This document shows, piece after piece, positions 27,301-34,900 of a DNA stretch of 45,861 bases. Both the position numbers and the translations under genes were made by a program. The stretch is from Gammaproteobacteria bacterium (lineage in GTDB: Bacteria > Pseudomonadota > Gammaproteobacteria > Coxiellales > Coxiellaceae): NCBI GenBank assembly GCA_026399315.1, contig JAPLRF010000067.1, positions 1 to 45,861 on the forward strand. The letters are read 5' to 3'. The notes beneath the pieces are model-generated. The model searched no databases and was not told where the DNA came from. It saw only the letters and a list, made by a program, of their open reading frames with translations. Positions within the stretch are counted from its first letter, which is position 1. Each line of letters begins with the position of its first letter.

Positions 27301-28790
27301 TGCAACAATTTAAATTAGCGCAACATGGTTTGCGTCCAGGATTAACTAGCGCAACTGTGTTTGACGAAACGCGATTTGTTGAAACAGATTATCGCTTACA
27401 GAAAAGTTATCGACAATTTTCATCTTCAAACATTCCAAACGATTTAATTCTTTTGCCGATATCACAAAATAACAACAAAATTGAGGCAATTAATAATCTG
27501 AAAAATTTACGTGATCTAGGCCTTCTGCTTTCCGTGTTAAGCGCAAAAAAATTGGATGATAAAGCATTGCCAAAATATCTTTATCCATCTGCAGGCAGTA
27601 CGTATGCTGTTCAGTGCATCGTGCATATTCCTTTTCAATTAGAAAAATTGCCGGCGGGTTGTTATTATTATCATCCTGTTTTGCACAGTTTACAGCGCAC
27701 AGATGACGATACTACCAATACTGAATTTTGCATTGAATTCAGCGTCAATCGAGAGGCAATTGAACCTTTGTATGGAAAGGATGCATTACGACTTGCGCAT
27801 TTAGAATGTGGCCATATGATTTATTTACTCACAAACCTGCTTGCGGAAATATGTATTTCTTCTGAATTACGGGTAAATGAATCAAAAAATGCTAATTATT
27901 TAGCAACGTTAATTTTAAATACGCGAGAGCATCAAGATTTCTTTAAAGATAAATTAAATACTTTGGTTTTACACAAAAAAAATCCAGCTGTTTTTAAGTA
28001 TAAGGATAGAGAATACAATTTTTCTGATCAAAGTATTTTAATGCAAACCTCGGAATTGGGCCATATACTCAATTCTGCACAAGCATTGGTAGTTTTTGAG
28101 GGCGATGATAATTTTAATGGATTTCTTCAGGCAGGATTTGAAGCGCAACGTTGCATTGGATACTGGAAAACGATAAACATTGCATTTTGTCCGTTAGGAT
28201 TGCGCCCTTATGGTATGGCGCTATACGCTTTAGCTGTAGGCTATATGCGTCCTGAAGATAAACTATCGGCAGAAACTCACGCCTCAGGCCCTGATTTTTC
28301 TGATGTCCTATTGAAATCGCTGAGCCAGCATTTACCTTGCTACATGCTACCGCACGTTTTCATGCCAATAGAAAGTTTTCCATTAACGGCAAATGGTAAA
28401 ATTGATTTCCAAGCTTTACCGCTTCCCGATTTTTCTTCTGAAGTAGAAGCTTATAGTCCCCCTAGAACAGATACGGAGAAAATGCTTTGTGCTGTTTGGC
28501 AAGAAGTGCTCGATTTACCCCGTGTTAGTATCACAGATGATTTTTTTAGGATAGGCGGTGATTCTATTTTAAGTATTCATGTCGCGACAAAACTGAGCCA
28601 ATTGGGAATCCAGTGTGACGTATTATCTATTTTTGAATATCGCACTATTGATCGTTTAGCACCCTATGTTAAAGTGGGTTCTGCAGATGAAAGTAAATGC
28701 GATGACACGCAAATTGATTTTCATGCGGACATCACTGATGAATTACTTGAACGATTACAATATCGTTATGAAAAAGACCTTGTAGGATAA
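12306..28790 (+). CDS. Giant nonribosomal peptide synthetase, five modules
   Basis: A 5494-residue NRPS with domain order A-T-E / C-T / C-A-T / C-A-T-E / Cy-A(Ox)-T. Carrier serines are intact: LGGDS about 545, LGGHS about 1538 and 2569, LGGDS about 3599, IGGDS about 5416. It starts at once with an adenylation domain, so it is an initiation protein without an acylating C domain. The only usable start is ATG 12306; an in-frame TGA lies at 12282 and there is no visible Shine-Dalgarno sequence. Module 2 has no A domain. Module 5 forms a thiazole. The last 45 residues are polar and could dock to the next synthetase, whose gene begins 17 nt downstream. T domains need a phosphopantetheinyl transferase encoded elsewhere. 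Module detail is in separate entries. Confidence 0.97.
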   Translation: MKRDYARTKTPVQLFEEQVTRTPQHIAVVYQDQYLTYQALNAASNQLARKIQAHYASRDLHISADTLISICLDKTPELFIGMLAILKVGAAYVPIDPATPPDRMRFMLEDTHTRLLLTQQKIADGLSDAIPENTQVFLLDTINYQAEVKNNLEAYSRQSSLAYVIYTSGTTGLPKGVMITHRNVINYYVNVLRYFTEVDNVDFSTSFAFDLSVTTTLIPLLCGKKIIIYPGNLRDIEEYSVHLQNKNIDFIKSTPSFLSQVFLLPQSTRIKICFVGGEKLLPAQLHCLLNYCDAVYDEYGPTENTVGTMLIQKTNESPCNGLIGKPYANHQVYVLDENRQPVQVGVIGELYVGGAGLARGYLNQPELTQKRFIDNPFATEEDKIEGYTRLYQTGDLVRCLADGNLEYIGRNDLQVKIRGYRVELNEIEHALSTYLPILQSAVLARENTLVAYYLGDPSVNEDALIAHLRKCLPDYMLPQRYIHMDAFPLTVNGKVDRQALLQQNIKLNYQPYCEPRTALEKKLCAIWQDVLGIERVSISDDFFKLGGDSIKSMQVMAVLLREGIDCRVRDIFTHRSIAQLAPALGLKRVIDAESGLLTGHMNLLPVQSWFFEQKFPEINHWNQSFLVRVPPLSIDRLNAMLPALIAHHDILRACFPKSSNGSRQQQYAAVNYNKTVKQFNSGEKFNIGQNEFDIEKGPLWAIYYIAGASDGSARLYFSFHHLIIDSVSWRILIEDIKRLYEGIELGDKSSSYRQWVNAMHQYTQKNPQEILFWQNQALENFQTAPLSTTPYFASFMLQPDITEQLIGAANNAYHTEINDLLLTALGLSLSSYFGKSSHRITLEGHGREEIDDKLDISRTVGWFTSMYPVMLTAQKDIASSIVFLKEYLRTIPNKGIGYGAFKYASDGNNTLSDLPNITFNYLGQFDHLSGYWQVVRETLGENVHSNNNRPHILDITGSIINGSLHFSLSSYLSQAAADQITELLEKQLIAVTNHCLSAIKNGHALFTPSDFPFVKISADLLNKLQQKDKKIEAILPANSLQQGFVYHAITQPESDAYRVQLMLDYYTPLNIDAYKNAWDIAIKVHPILRTYFNWDERLIQIVSGQGHLNIQFYDLSDQSDKEQRLSEIQMQDRLMPFDLTKPSLMRLYLIKITESHFVLLKNTHHSILDGWSVSILLNQVHAYYAELIQGNKPNVQSDNTYLQVQAYIANNLAKANTYWSKVFQSINHVNDINFLLSYPTHHDAIKTLQIPSESMICETGENYTILQQCVKQTGLTLNTLVQFAWHKLIQIYTGDNKTIVGTTVSGRALPIKGIDYSVGLYINTLPFIISWEDNKNILQQLQEFESQIAGANDHSFVELASLQNNGQRSFQSLIVAEYGHDFNVMEKLKFHCRGTIEVIDYPLALIVYESNHELQLKLKYDQATLRSEKAEQLLSELNRILLQIPNKINFPHHAITILSNSNYQKTIYDSSNTLIEDFHDKTVNRVLESQVLKTPNASKLVFNYDSPRDELEASIYTIWKDILGVDRISIHDDFFRLGGHSILAMHASHRISQKTHLSVLVSDIFKYKTISKLCAMLRKGDYETDIAAVAEKYAPLSFAQERLWFIEQYEEGTDAYHISLVFELHENSHIAALEKALQSIVMRHEVLRTVFIQNEEGIYRQDIKNEPLDIIYKNTTQEIFTSEKQNFFEKAFDLKTDYPIRACFFYLLDSNKKFLTILFHHIAFDAWSKNIFISELRYFYDNTINPNQNQLSQLSIQYDDFSIWQRNSLAKRIEPLMTYWEKKLSGYELLNFPTDYPRPLRTDYHGDTLHFQLSKKVSLALKKFSELQGMTLYTVLLTAFAIVISKYTGQNDLIIGTPTANRQNAQIATLIGFFVNLLPLRIQLDNNQTFMQCLHSVHESLIEAQCYQDLPFSTLIEKLNIEREISRHPLFQILFNVEYEEANNDFHSHWKSIPTENDYQRSKLDLSVTMKDSSDGISATIQYASSLFKKETMARFAAHYERILSCIVELVDKPIASYSILTAAEYKQIIYDWNATDQYYPNDKTIHQLFEEQVLKSPEKIAVIYENKKLTYQELNEKSNQLAHCIRKNYAILPPDTLIAFCLNRSIDMIICIFAILKAGAAYVPIEPNSPTDRIRYVLNDTKSVLLLTHLNCISILKDACPPHTRLFVIDQQDYQNENKNNVSSCANPSDLAYVIYTSGTTGSPKGVMVMHKNLCNIVYHAPKEFFLTENSRTLQFASLAFDASVLQILGTLTIGAQLFIASEKIRQDAQGLAQFLIRHKITYAGIPPVLLSHLNSHDFPDLATVIIAGEASNAELMARWCFGRYLINAYGPTENTIGATVHHYTLNDLSTNIGRPFSNIKVYVLDKQLMPVPIGVTGELYLGGAGVARGYLNQAELTNACFIQNPFKENTRLYKTGDYVRFLPDGNLEFLGRHDFQVKIRGYRIELAEIEQALLKYEGIQQCSVIVFEEKLAAYYVSKLPTTSLALKNYIEKQLPNYMVPNVFIALDAFALTSNGKIDRNALPEPVWLDDAIEYVSPRDELESSICGIWKDIVGCLRVGIHDDFFRLGGHSILAVHASHRISQATHQSVTVADIFKYKTIAKLCAMLRTSESLIDIEPIAKNGSPLSFAQERLWFIEQYEGGTDAYHIPLVLELKSSINISALEHALQAVITRHEVLRTLFIQDENGVYQQHVKDAPIVIIHKKINQDAFLLERQIFFGKPFDLKTEYPIRLCLFNLTDKNARFLIILFHHVAFDAWSKNIFMSELHYFYDEKINEQQKQLPSLKIQYNDFALWQRNIIAERIESLMAYWKTKLNGHELLDFPVDYTRPQMMDYRGDVIAIEIPESLLKKLQALACENQVTLYTILLSAFFLLLSKYTGQDDLIIGTPVVNRAHPQLNNLIGLFVNSLALRIQLQKSDSIEDIIKLVQKNSIEAQLHQDLPFEQLVHGLNLVRDISRHPIFQILFTVYDNKTDILSNAPWTPIAFHEHNQTAKFDLSVSIQINEKNANVSIQYATALFKRETITRIAEHYLHILASMIGSIDQPIESYSLLNPAEFQQIIYDWNVTNNNYPRGKTIQQLFEEQAHKTPDNIAIVFEGEQLTYKELNEKSNQLAHYINEKYKLIGLCVTRSLDLVIGILGILKSGAAFVPIDPSYPKNRIEYIINDTQCELILTHENLRHLFFENKLIFLDEKPYQDSAISTLPVNNASTDLAYIMYTSGTTGFPKGVMIEHRSLVCLHYSALCNGNSATTKGTLWTNIIFDVSLYEIFSLLFYGGQLHILSDEVRLNAEKLFDYILENKITSFYLPPFFVEKISNYLCQLEGPVPIQKVLLSLEPIQVKHLLGFVEKNILITNAYGPTESTVFSTAYYVEDINKIDGKRLPIGKALNNEFTYILDENLLPVPIGVVGELYLGGEGLARGYLNQENLTNERFIVNPFDMDTKLYKTGDLVRWLSDGNIDYVGRSDFQVKIHGVRIELGEIEQTLITYPEIEHGVVIVHEKKLVAYYTGKHIDDVLLHNFLSTRLPDTMQPIAFIYIEKLPLHVNGKLNRGALPVPNIYLNTPQFVPPRNAMDGKICLIWREILNNPEIGITDDFFALGGDSITSIQVISKLRYAEISCSIKDIFQYRTIARLVDHVLENEKSVKIVAEQGILEGEFGLLPIQQWFFEQSFPVPNHWNQSFLVKVPPLSFSHLESVLPQLMNQHDMLRTRFIKNNNNQWEQYYHSQIENFTIEKFQYSESIETNLNAIQRSLNLITGPLWKLSYIDNYPDGSARLFFACHHLVIDIVSWKILINDLRRLYHHEQLRTKTSSYRQWQNLIQSYSMTHQNELAYWHKQVDKSQIYPSCTTHSAALLILDESISSQLIKEINDAYNTKTEDLLLTALAYALHKIIGRNEFAVTLEGHGREIIDECIDVSETVGWFTTLYPVTLAIKNNLSETICHIKDNLRGIPNKGIGYATLLGTKNLPPVYFNYQGHSNAVSDDWTLVSEKTGISIHPDNIYDFMILINVRVIHGKLNVNFGFRLDSACCEIAKKAFEMALRDITTHCLQKINSQQLMYTPGDFKTVNTEAELYSLPLRHDPVAYYYPFEMTSIQKAYALGRHKQFEIGNIANHIYSEYCFTRLEIVKLESALNQLIKAYPEMRTIFNIDNLTQRYIPFDDALYYHIDVVSFDIAYSEEALSLVRNKLTHFVYDVGTYPLFHFHISRFSDKDILHTSFDLMLLDAQTRMKLFTKLTHLYQQENYYLQKSSITFRDYQLYMCMLKSSSWYEKDKKYWKEKLKVLPLRPKLLLSCDPRSIEKPSFKLSKQLISAPVWKKFKDKAEYNGVSYASVLLSLYGFVLSRFSETSDFLITMTLFNRYGIHPDVNNLWGDFTSTNLFGFSRKNGSANDFFKYTHNQLWDDIAHALYTGLDVQRDLMNTHQLEPTMAVSPIVFTCIVGETKNHSETLPYFISADEAVDKRYWIGQTSQAWIDLQATERDGCFSSGWLYVSQLFSDEYINTLNNAYCNLIEYLAEHSWDAPLPELILPDSQKLLINVANGTHQALPVYTLVSLFEYQAHKRPNSTAVIDKIGTYDYRTLQEKSKSLAYFLNRNDIGQNQLIAVLCEKGFNQVVATLGIMKAGAAYLPLNVEWPLGRIKEILNEGHVSHLLVSEMQWDTLKNTPLINDYHIHRIELMTLTEGEKSSSTSINPNDPAYVIYTSGSTGKPKGVCISHAGAVNTLLAVNEKLGINENDAVLALSELSFDLSVYDFFGVLAAGGVIVFPDQLLSKEPSHWVTLIEKHKITLWNSVPQLMQLLLDNTKNNILYLRNVLLSGDWVPLTLALQVKALPSQPTVLSLGGATEASVWSIWYEIARDEKLNSVPYGFPMPNQNVYVLNAFGEHCPIDLAGEIYLGGNGLALRYWHDDEKTKQRFISHPKLGRLYKTGDLGKWNAAGFIEFLGRQDNQVKRNGNRIELDEIAAKLIQIKGVDNALVCMRQDRLIAYLIFSDFKSKTANGFNVQQFKLAQHGLRPGLTSATVFDETRFVETDYRLQKSYRQFSSSNIPNDLILLPISQNNNKIEAINNLKNLRDLGLLLSVLSAKKLDDKALPKYLYPSAGSTYAVQCIVHIPFQLEKLPAGCYYYHPVLHSLQRTDDDTTNTEFCIEFSVNREAIEPLYGKDALRLAHLECGHMIYLLTNLLAEICISSELRVNESKNANYLATLILNTREHQDFFKDKLNTLVLHKKNPAVFKYKDREYNFSDQSILMQTSELGHILNSAQALVVFEGDDNFNGFLQAGFEAQRCIGYWKTINIAFCPLGLRPYGMALYALAVGYMRPEDKLSAETHASGPDFSDVLLKSLSQHLPCYMLPHVFMPIESFPLTANGKIDFQALPLPDFSSEVEAYSPPRTDTEKMLCAVWQEVLDLPRVSITDDFFRIGGDSILSIHVATKLSQLGIQCDVLSIFEYRTIDRLAPYVKVGSADESKCDDTQIDFHADITDELLERLQYRYEKDLVG
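15390..17075 (+). other. NRPS module 2: C2-T2 with the adenylation domain missing
   Basis: C2 (about residues 1034-1450) has an intact HHSILDGWS motif near 1163. Next come about 25 residues that look like the beginning of an A domain (TVNRVLESQVLKTPN, near 1481) and then, within a few residues, the T-domain linker SPRDELEASIYTIWKD. The whole A core (A2 to A10) is absent. T2 itself (LGGHS near 1538) is intact and closely resembles T3. It must be loaded by another A domain or skipped. Confidence 0.85.
17076..20170 (+). other. NRPS module 3: C3-A3-T3, aromatic-type enlarged pocket
   Basis: C3 (PLSFAQERLWFIEQ near 1593, HHIAFDAWS near 1719) is followed by A3 (YVIYTSGTTGSPKG near 2194, NGKIDR near 2516) and T3 (LGGHS near 2569). 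Pocket residues read D-A-L-G-I-A-A-I-G plus Lys. The I-A-A core matches phenylalanine/tyrosine pockets such as DAWTIAAVCK, while W to L, T to G and C to G all enlarge the cavity. A bulky aromatic such as tryptophan or halotryptophan would fit. This is inference. Confidence 0.65.
20171..24490 (+). other. NRPS module 4: C4-A4-T4-E4, D-residue of unknown identity
   Basis: C4 (HHVAFDAWS near 2753), A4 (YIMYTSGTTGFPKG near 3216, NGKLNRGAL near 3545), T4 (LGGDS near 3599) and E4 (HHLVIDIVSW near 3780, LEGHGREIID near 3902). A4 pocket residues read D-V-Y-Y-L-S-A-V-F plus Lys, which I cannot assign. The usual GGE core near position 301 is replaced by LLSLEPIQ, so alignment there is less secure. The E domain implies a D-residue passed to the cyclisation module. 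Confidence 0.75.
24491..28787 (+). other. NRPS module 5: Cy-A5(Ox)-T5, cysteine-derived thiazole
   Basis: The condensation slot holds a heterocyclisation domain: FEMTSIQKAYALGR near 4085 and a DxxxxDxxT form of the Cy motif (DLMLLDAQT near 4218). A5 pocket residues read D-L-Y-N-L-S-L-V-W plus Lys, one conservative change from the cysteine code DLYNLSLIWK. Between A8 (about 4950) and the C-terminal NGKIDF (about 5363) is a roughly 310-residue FMN-dependent oxidase of the nitroreductase/McbC type (FKLAQHGLRPGL, KYLYPSAGSTY, GYWKTINIAFCPLGL). Together these convert Cys to thiazoline and then thiazole. Confidence 0.85.
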
Positions 28791-28794
28791 ATCT

Positions 28795-28800
28795 AAGGAA
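28795..28800 (+). promoter_or_regulatory. Ribosome binding site of the second NRPS
   Basis: AAGGAA ends 7 nt before the ATG at 28808 and lies in the 17-nt gap after the first NRPS stop. It selects this ATG over an out-of-frame ATG at 28804 and supports co-translation of the two synthetases. Confidence 0.6.
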
Positions 28801-28807
28801 AAAATGA

Positions 28808-31800
28808 ATGGAATTGGAAACTAAAACAATAAGCAATGAAATACAAGCCATTTATCCCGCAAATAGTTTACAACAAGGCTTTATTTTCCATTCGGTCAGC
28901 CAACCTTCTGATGACGCTTATATTGTTCAGACTTTATTTGATTATCATCATGAAATTGATGTTGAGTTTTATCAGCAGGCTTGGGAATTTGCCATTAAAA
29001 CATATCCCGCATTGCGACTCTGTTTTAACTGGGATGAATCACCCGTTCAAATTATAACAAAACACGGGCAACTTCGTTTTACACTACATGACCTATCGGC
29101 AGAAATTGATAAAAATGCGGCTATTTTAGAAATACAAAAGTTTGACAGAAAACGCGGTTTTGATTTAACAAAACCCACATTGTTACGTTTACACCTTATC
29201 AGGCAAAGTAAAAATCATTACACCTTATTGAAAACAGAACATCACATTATGAGCGATGCCTGGAGCACAGCTGTATTGTTAAATCACGTACATGAATTCT
29301 ATTATCAATTGGTTTCTGGTATTACACCAAGCATATCGGAAGATTTTGCTTACATACAAGCGCAAGCGTATATACAAAAAAATCAAATAGAAGCACAGCG
29401 CCACTGGAAAAAAATAATTCAGCATTCAAATCAAGCGAATGACGTCAATGCGCTATTCACAACGCTTGCACAACCTGCTGAATTAAAAAATGTAAAAGAG
29501 CCGCTTGAAATTAACATTGAACTTGATGCATCCCACTTCGAAAGCTTAAAAAATCTTGTTCGAGATGAAGGAATAACCTTGCATGGCATTGTTCAATTTG
29601 CATGGCATAAAATTCTTCATACCTATACGCAAGAGTCATACACTATCGTCGGAACGACAATATCCGGCAGGGCGCTGCCTATAATTGGAATTGAGAAAAG
29701 CGTTGGCCTTTTTATCAATACATTGCCGCTTATCGTTCATTGGGATAATACATGCACTGTCAAAGAGCAATTACAGTTTATTCATCATGAAATAATGGGC
29801 TTAAATAAATATAGCTATGTGTACTTATCTTCCTTGCAGGCTGGTGGAAACAGACTATTCAATAGTTTACTGCTGTTTGAGAATCTTTCTTTTTCTGCAG
29901 AAAAAACAATTCCAGATGATTATTTATTGACTTCTGATCGCCGCTCAATTCAAAAATTAGATTATCCGCTGGCATTCACTTTTCATGTCAAAAATAATAC
30001 GCTGCATATTAATTTTAAATATGATGGTGCTTATTTAAATGATCAACGCGCCAATCAATTACTGCAACAATTCCTGCGCGTTTTACAACAAATTCCTTGT
30101 CGCCTATATGCACAACACAACACAATTGATTTGATAGCAAAAGAAGAACGTCATCAAATTATCCATACGTGGAATGCAACAAACATGCCTTACCCTAGGG
30201 ATCAAACATTGCACTCAATGTTTGAAATGCAGTGTTTACGCACCCCTCATGCTGTTGCATTGGTATTTGAAGGGAAACACTTAACCTACAGTGAACTTAA
30301 TGCGCAAGCAAATCAACTCGCGCATTTTTTGTTTGAAAAAGGTCTTCGTTCTAGGGAATTAGTGGCGTTGTGTTTAGATCGTTCTTTCGAGCTTTTAATT
30401 GCTATTCTTGCTGTATTAAAATCTGCTTGTGCTTATGTGCCGATTGATCCAGCCTATCCAATTGAACGTATCAATTATGTATTAAAAGATACTCAGAGTC
30501 GTTTTTTGTTAACACAAGGTCAGTATCAAGCAAATTTGGATGCTGTTATTGGAGCAGATATAAATCATATTCTCTTAGATGAAAAACCTCATCAGGCATT
30601 TTCTCGCGCGCGTTTTGATGTTCTGTGCGCACCCACTGATTTGGCTTATGTTATTTATACTTCAGGAACCACAGGCAATCCAAAGGGCGTTGCGATTACG
30701 CACACTGGTGTTGTCAATCGACTGCATTGGATGCAACGTACTTATCCATTAAATGAAGGTGATGTGGTGTTGCAAAAAACACCCTATGGATTTGATGTTT
30801 CCGTTTGGGAATTATTATGGGCGCATTGGGCGGGCGCAAAAATTGTTATGGCACGTCCTGATGGGCATAAGGACCCACAGTATTTGCAAAAACTAATATC
30901 AGAAGAAAAAATTACTGTTCTGCATTTTGTGCCGAGCATGTTAGCTGCATTGACCGAAAGCTTAACACTTTTTAAATTACGTATGCCGGATTCCTTACGC
31001 TTTGTTTTTTGTAGTGGTGAAGCCTTGTTTGCCAATCATGTCGAAGACTTCTATCAAGTCGCTGGCGATTCAGTGACAGTGCATAATTTATATGGCCCCA
31101 CTGAAGCATCAATTGATGTTACTTCATTTGAATGTCTCCGCGGAAACAAAAAAGTTTATATCGGACGTCCTATTCAAAACACGCGTGTTTATGTATTAAA
31201 TACGGATCTCCAACCTGTTCCTGTGGGTGTTATAGGCGAATTATATTTAGGCGGAGCTGGATTAGCGCGTGAATATTGGAACCAAGCTGAATTAACAGCG
31301 GCATTTTTTATTCATAATCCTTTTGCGAATGAGGATGATCTTGCGCTAGGTTACACGCGCTTGTATAAAACAGGTGATTTAGTGCGATGGTTGCCAGATG
31401 GCAATTTAGAATATGTTGGTCGCGCTGATTTTCAAATTAAAATCCGCGGCTTTCGGATTGAGTTAAGTGAAATTGAACATGTAATGCTGAGCATGAGAGG
31501 TGTTTATCAGGCTGTTGCATTGGTAAAGGAAAATGTAACATCTGATTACACGCATCGTTTTATTGCCGCTTATTATGTTGGCGATGTGACAGAGAAAATT
31601 TTGTTGGCATACTTGGCAAAGTATTTACCTGACTATATGCTCCCAACATCATTAATGGCGCTTTCCGCTTTCCCTGTTACCGCCAATGGAAAGTTAGACA
31701 GAGGTGCATTGCCACTCCCTTTTTTCATAAAAGAAACAATTAATGAAGCTGCTTTACCGCGCAATGCACTAGAGAAAATGTTATGCGATGTTTGGGCAAC

Positions 31801-31970
31801 TGTATTAAACGTTTCAAACGTTAAAATGACAGATAATTTTTTTGACCTGGGTGGTGACTCTATTCGCAGCATCCGCCTTATTGCAGCGATGCAAAAAAAA
31901 GGCTTTTATGTTTCTGTTGCAGATGTATTTAAATATAAAACTATTTTGCAACTGGTTAATCAAACAAATC
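28808..31970 (+). other. NRPS module 6: C6-A6-T6, serine
   Basis: C6 accepts the thiazole-ending chain from module 5. It resembles C2 closely (PANSLQQGF and the FNWDE segment in both). A6 has the clearest specificity code in the cluster after A5, matching known Ser codes such as DVWHFSLVDK. T6 is intact and starts the first copy of the repeated T-C unit. Confidence 0.85.
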
Positions 31971-34900
31971 ATACGCAATCTTCAATTAAAGAAGACTATG
32001 TTTCATTTTCATTAATTGATAATGAAACAAAAATTAACATTTTTGCTGAAAATGAAGATGGCGTAGTTGAAGATATTTACCCCGCCAGCTATTTACAAAT
32101 GGGCATGCTGGTAGAATCGTTAAAAACAAATTCGCAAGGGGCTTATCACGATGTATTTGCGTATAGAATACATCATCCGCTCGATGAAACATTATTACTG
32201 TCACTTTTTAAGCGCTTAAGTAAAAAACATCCTTTATTGCGCACTGCCTTTGTTGAGCATGATGAATATGGTTACATTTGTTTGCAATATGATGATCTTG
32301 ATATTGGCTCTCATTATGGCGGTACAATTCAAAAAAATATTTCAGGGTTTATTCACGCAGAAAAAAATCGTACTCTCGAAATTAACAAACCTGGGCTTTT
32401 TTGTTTGTTTGCATTAAATCCCACAGCTGAACAATTTGTATTGGTTTTTTCATTTCACCATGCCATTACTGATGGCTGGAGTGTGGCATCACTTATGTCT
32501 GAATTTGCACAAGCCTATGCTGATCAAAAAGAAATTGTTTCAGAAGAAATTCCACTTTACCAGCGTGTAATACAGCAAGAACGCTTGGCGTTAACATCCA
32601 GTATGTTTGAAGAATTCTGGCGTGATTATTTAGCTGACGCCCCTTCACCTGTACGTCACCTAGTATTTAACCCAAAAGCGTTGCCAAAGGTATTGGTAAA
32701 CAAACATCTTGAAAAAAGATGCGAAATAAATGCCGCTAAAACAAAAAATATTTTATCGCAAGCAAAAAAAATTGGTATATCACCTGATACAATATTCCTT
32801 GCCGCTTATTTTAAAACATTATCACGGTTTTTTTATACGGATGATGTTGTTCTTGGCTTGGTGATGAATAATCGTTTGGAAGAAGCCAATGGCGATAAGG
32901 TATTTGGTTTGCATTTAAATACACTCCCCATGCGAATAGTGGTAGGAAAAAATAGTGCGCAATTGCTTACAGAATTATCACAGCAAAGAACGTTGCTTGA
33001 TACATATAAAACTTACCCTTACAGCAAGATACGAAGTGATATCACGGGCGCAAACGATATATACACCTGTGCCTTTAATTATATACATTTTCACATAATG
33101 GATGAACAAAAAAATTCATTTAATGCAATTCATGTTTTCGAAAAAACCACTATTCCGTTAACGCTCCATGTTTCACGACAAAAGGAGCATTTTCAGATTA
33201 CAATAAAAGCATTAAATGGGTTTATTGATCATGAAACCGCTGATTACATGCTTGATTATATTCAACATGACTTGGATACAATTATTGATGAGCGTGAATT
33301 TACTTGGCTAACACCAGAACATGCCGAACTTTTCCACAGTTGGAATCCCTTAATTCCTCGTTCAGATGAGCGGGCAATTACTGAGATAGAAAAACCACGC
33401 AATCCGCTTGAAATAGCGCTATGTGATGCGTGGAAAAGTGTTTTAAATATTTCACACGTAGGAATGACAGATAATTTTTTTGAGCTGGGTGGTGATTCCA
33501 TTCGCAGTATTCGTCTTGTTGCTAAAATGCATGACATAGGATTTCATGTATCCGTTGGCGATATTTTCAAACACAAAACTATTTTGCAATTGCTTGAGCA
33601 AACAAATCATACGGAAACAAAAATTCAAGAAATGTATCTTCCTTTTTCATTGATTGATAATGCAACACAAATAAATATTTTTGCCAGAAATGAGAAAGAC
33701 AGTATTGAAGATGTTTATCCTGCTGGTTATTTACAAATGGGCATGCTGGTTGAGTCTTTAAAAACAGAAATTTTGGGCACTTATCATGATGTGTTTGCCT
33801 ATACCATTCATCGCCCTTTTAATAAAACAGCGTTATTAATGATTTTCAAAAGCTTAAGTCTAAAGCACTCTTTAATGCGCACGGCTTTTGTTGAGCATGA
33901 TGAATATGGCTATATTTGCGTACAATATGCAGACCTTGATATCGCTTCGCATTATGGCGGTATTATCCAAAAAAACGTGCCTGCTTTTGTGCAAGCAGAA
34001 AAAAATCGCTTACTTCCAATTAATAAACCCGGCTTGTTTTGTTTGTTTGTGTTAAATCCCACTGCAGAACAATTTGTATTGGTTTTTTCTTTTCATCATG
34101 CCATTACAGATGGTTGGAGTGTGGCATCACTGATATCGGAATTCACAAACGCCTATGTCAATGAGAAAGAAATTGTCCCGGAAACAATTCCGCCTTATCA
34201 GCGCGTAATACAACAGGAGCGTTTGGCATTAACGTCTAACAAATTCGAGGAATTTTGGCGTGATTATTTAGCTGATGCGCCTTTTCCAGCACGTCATTTG
34301 ATATTTCATCCAAATAGTCCTGCAGAGGAATGTGAAATAAGATGCATGCTCGAGAATAAAAAATCAGCTCGGATTTTATCTGTTGCTAAACAGCTAGGTG
34401 TATCACCTGACATACTTTTTCTTGCTGCTTATTTTAAGACTTTGTCTCGATTTTTTAATAACGATGATGTGGTTCTGGGTGTTGTGATGAATAATCGTTT
34501 GGAAGAAGCCAATGGTGATAAAGTATTTGGCTTGCACCTAAATACTTTGCCCATGCGCGCTTTAGTGCGGGAAAGCAGTGCGCAACTGACTATTGAATTA
34601 TCCCAACAACGTGCACAACTTGAAGAATATAAAGCTTATCCCTACGGAAAAATTCGCAGCGACATTACACAAGCAAATGATATATACACCTGTGCATTTA
34701 ATTATATTCATTTTCATGTTGTGGATTCAGAGACGGCTTCATTTAATTCAACTTATGTTTTTGAAAAAACGACGATACCTTTGACGCTCCATGTATCACG
34801 AGAAAAAGATGATTTTCACATAACATTAAAAACGTTAAATGGATTTATTGATCATGAAACAGCTGATCAAGTATTGGCTTATATCCAACATGATTTGACC

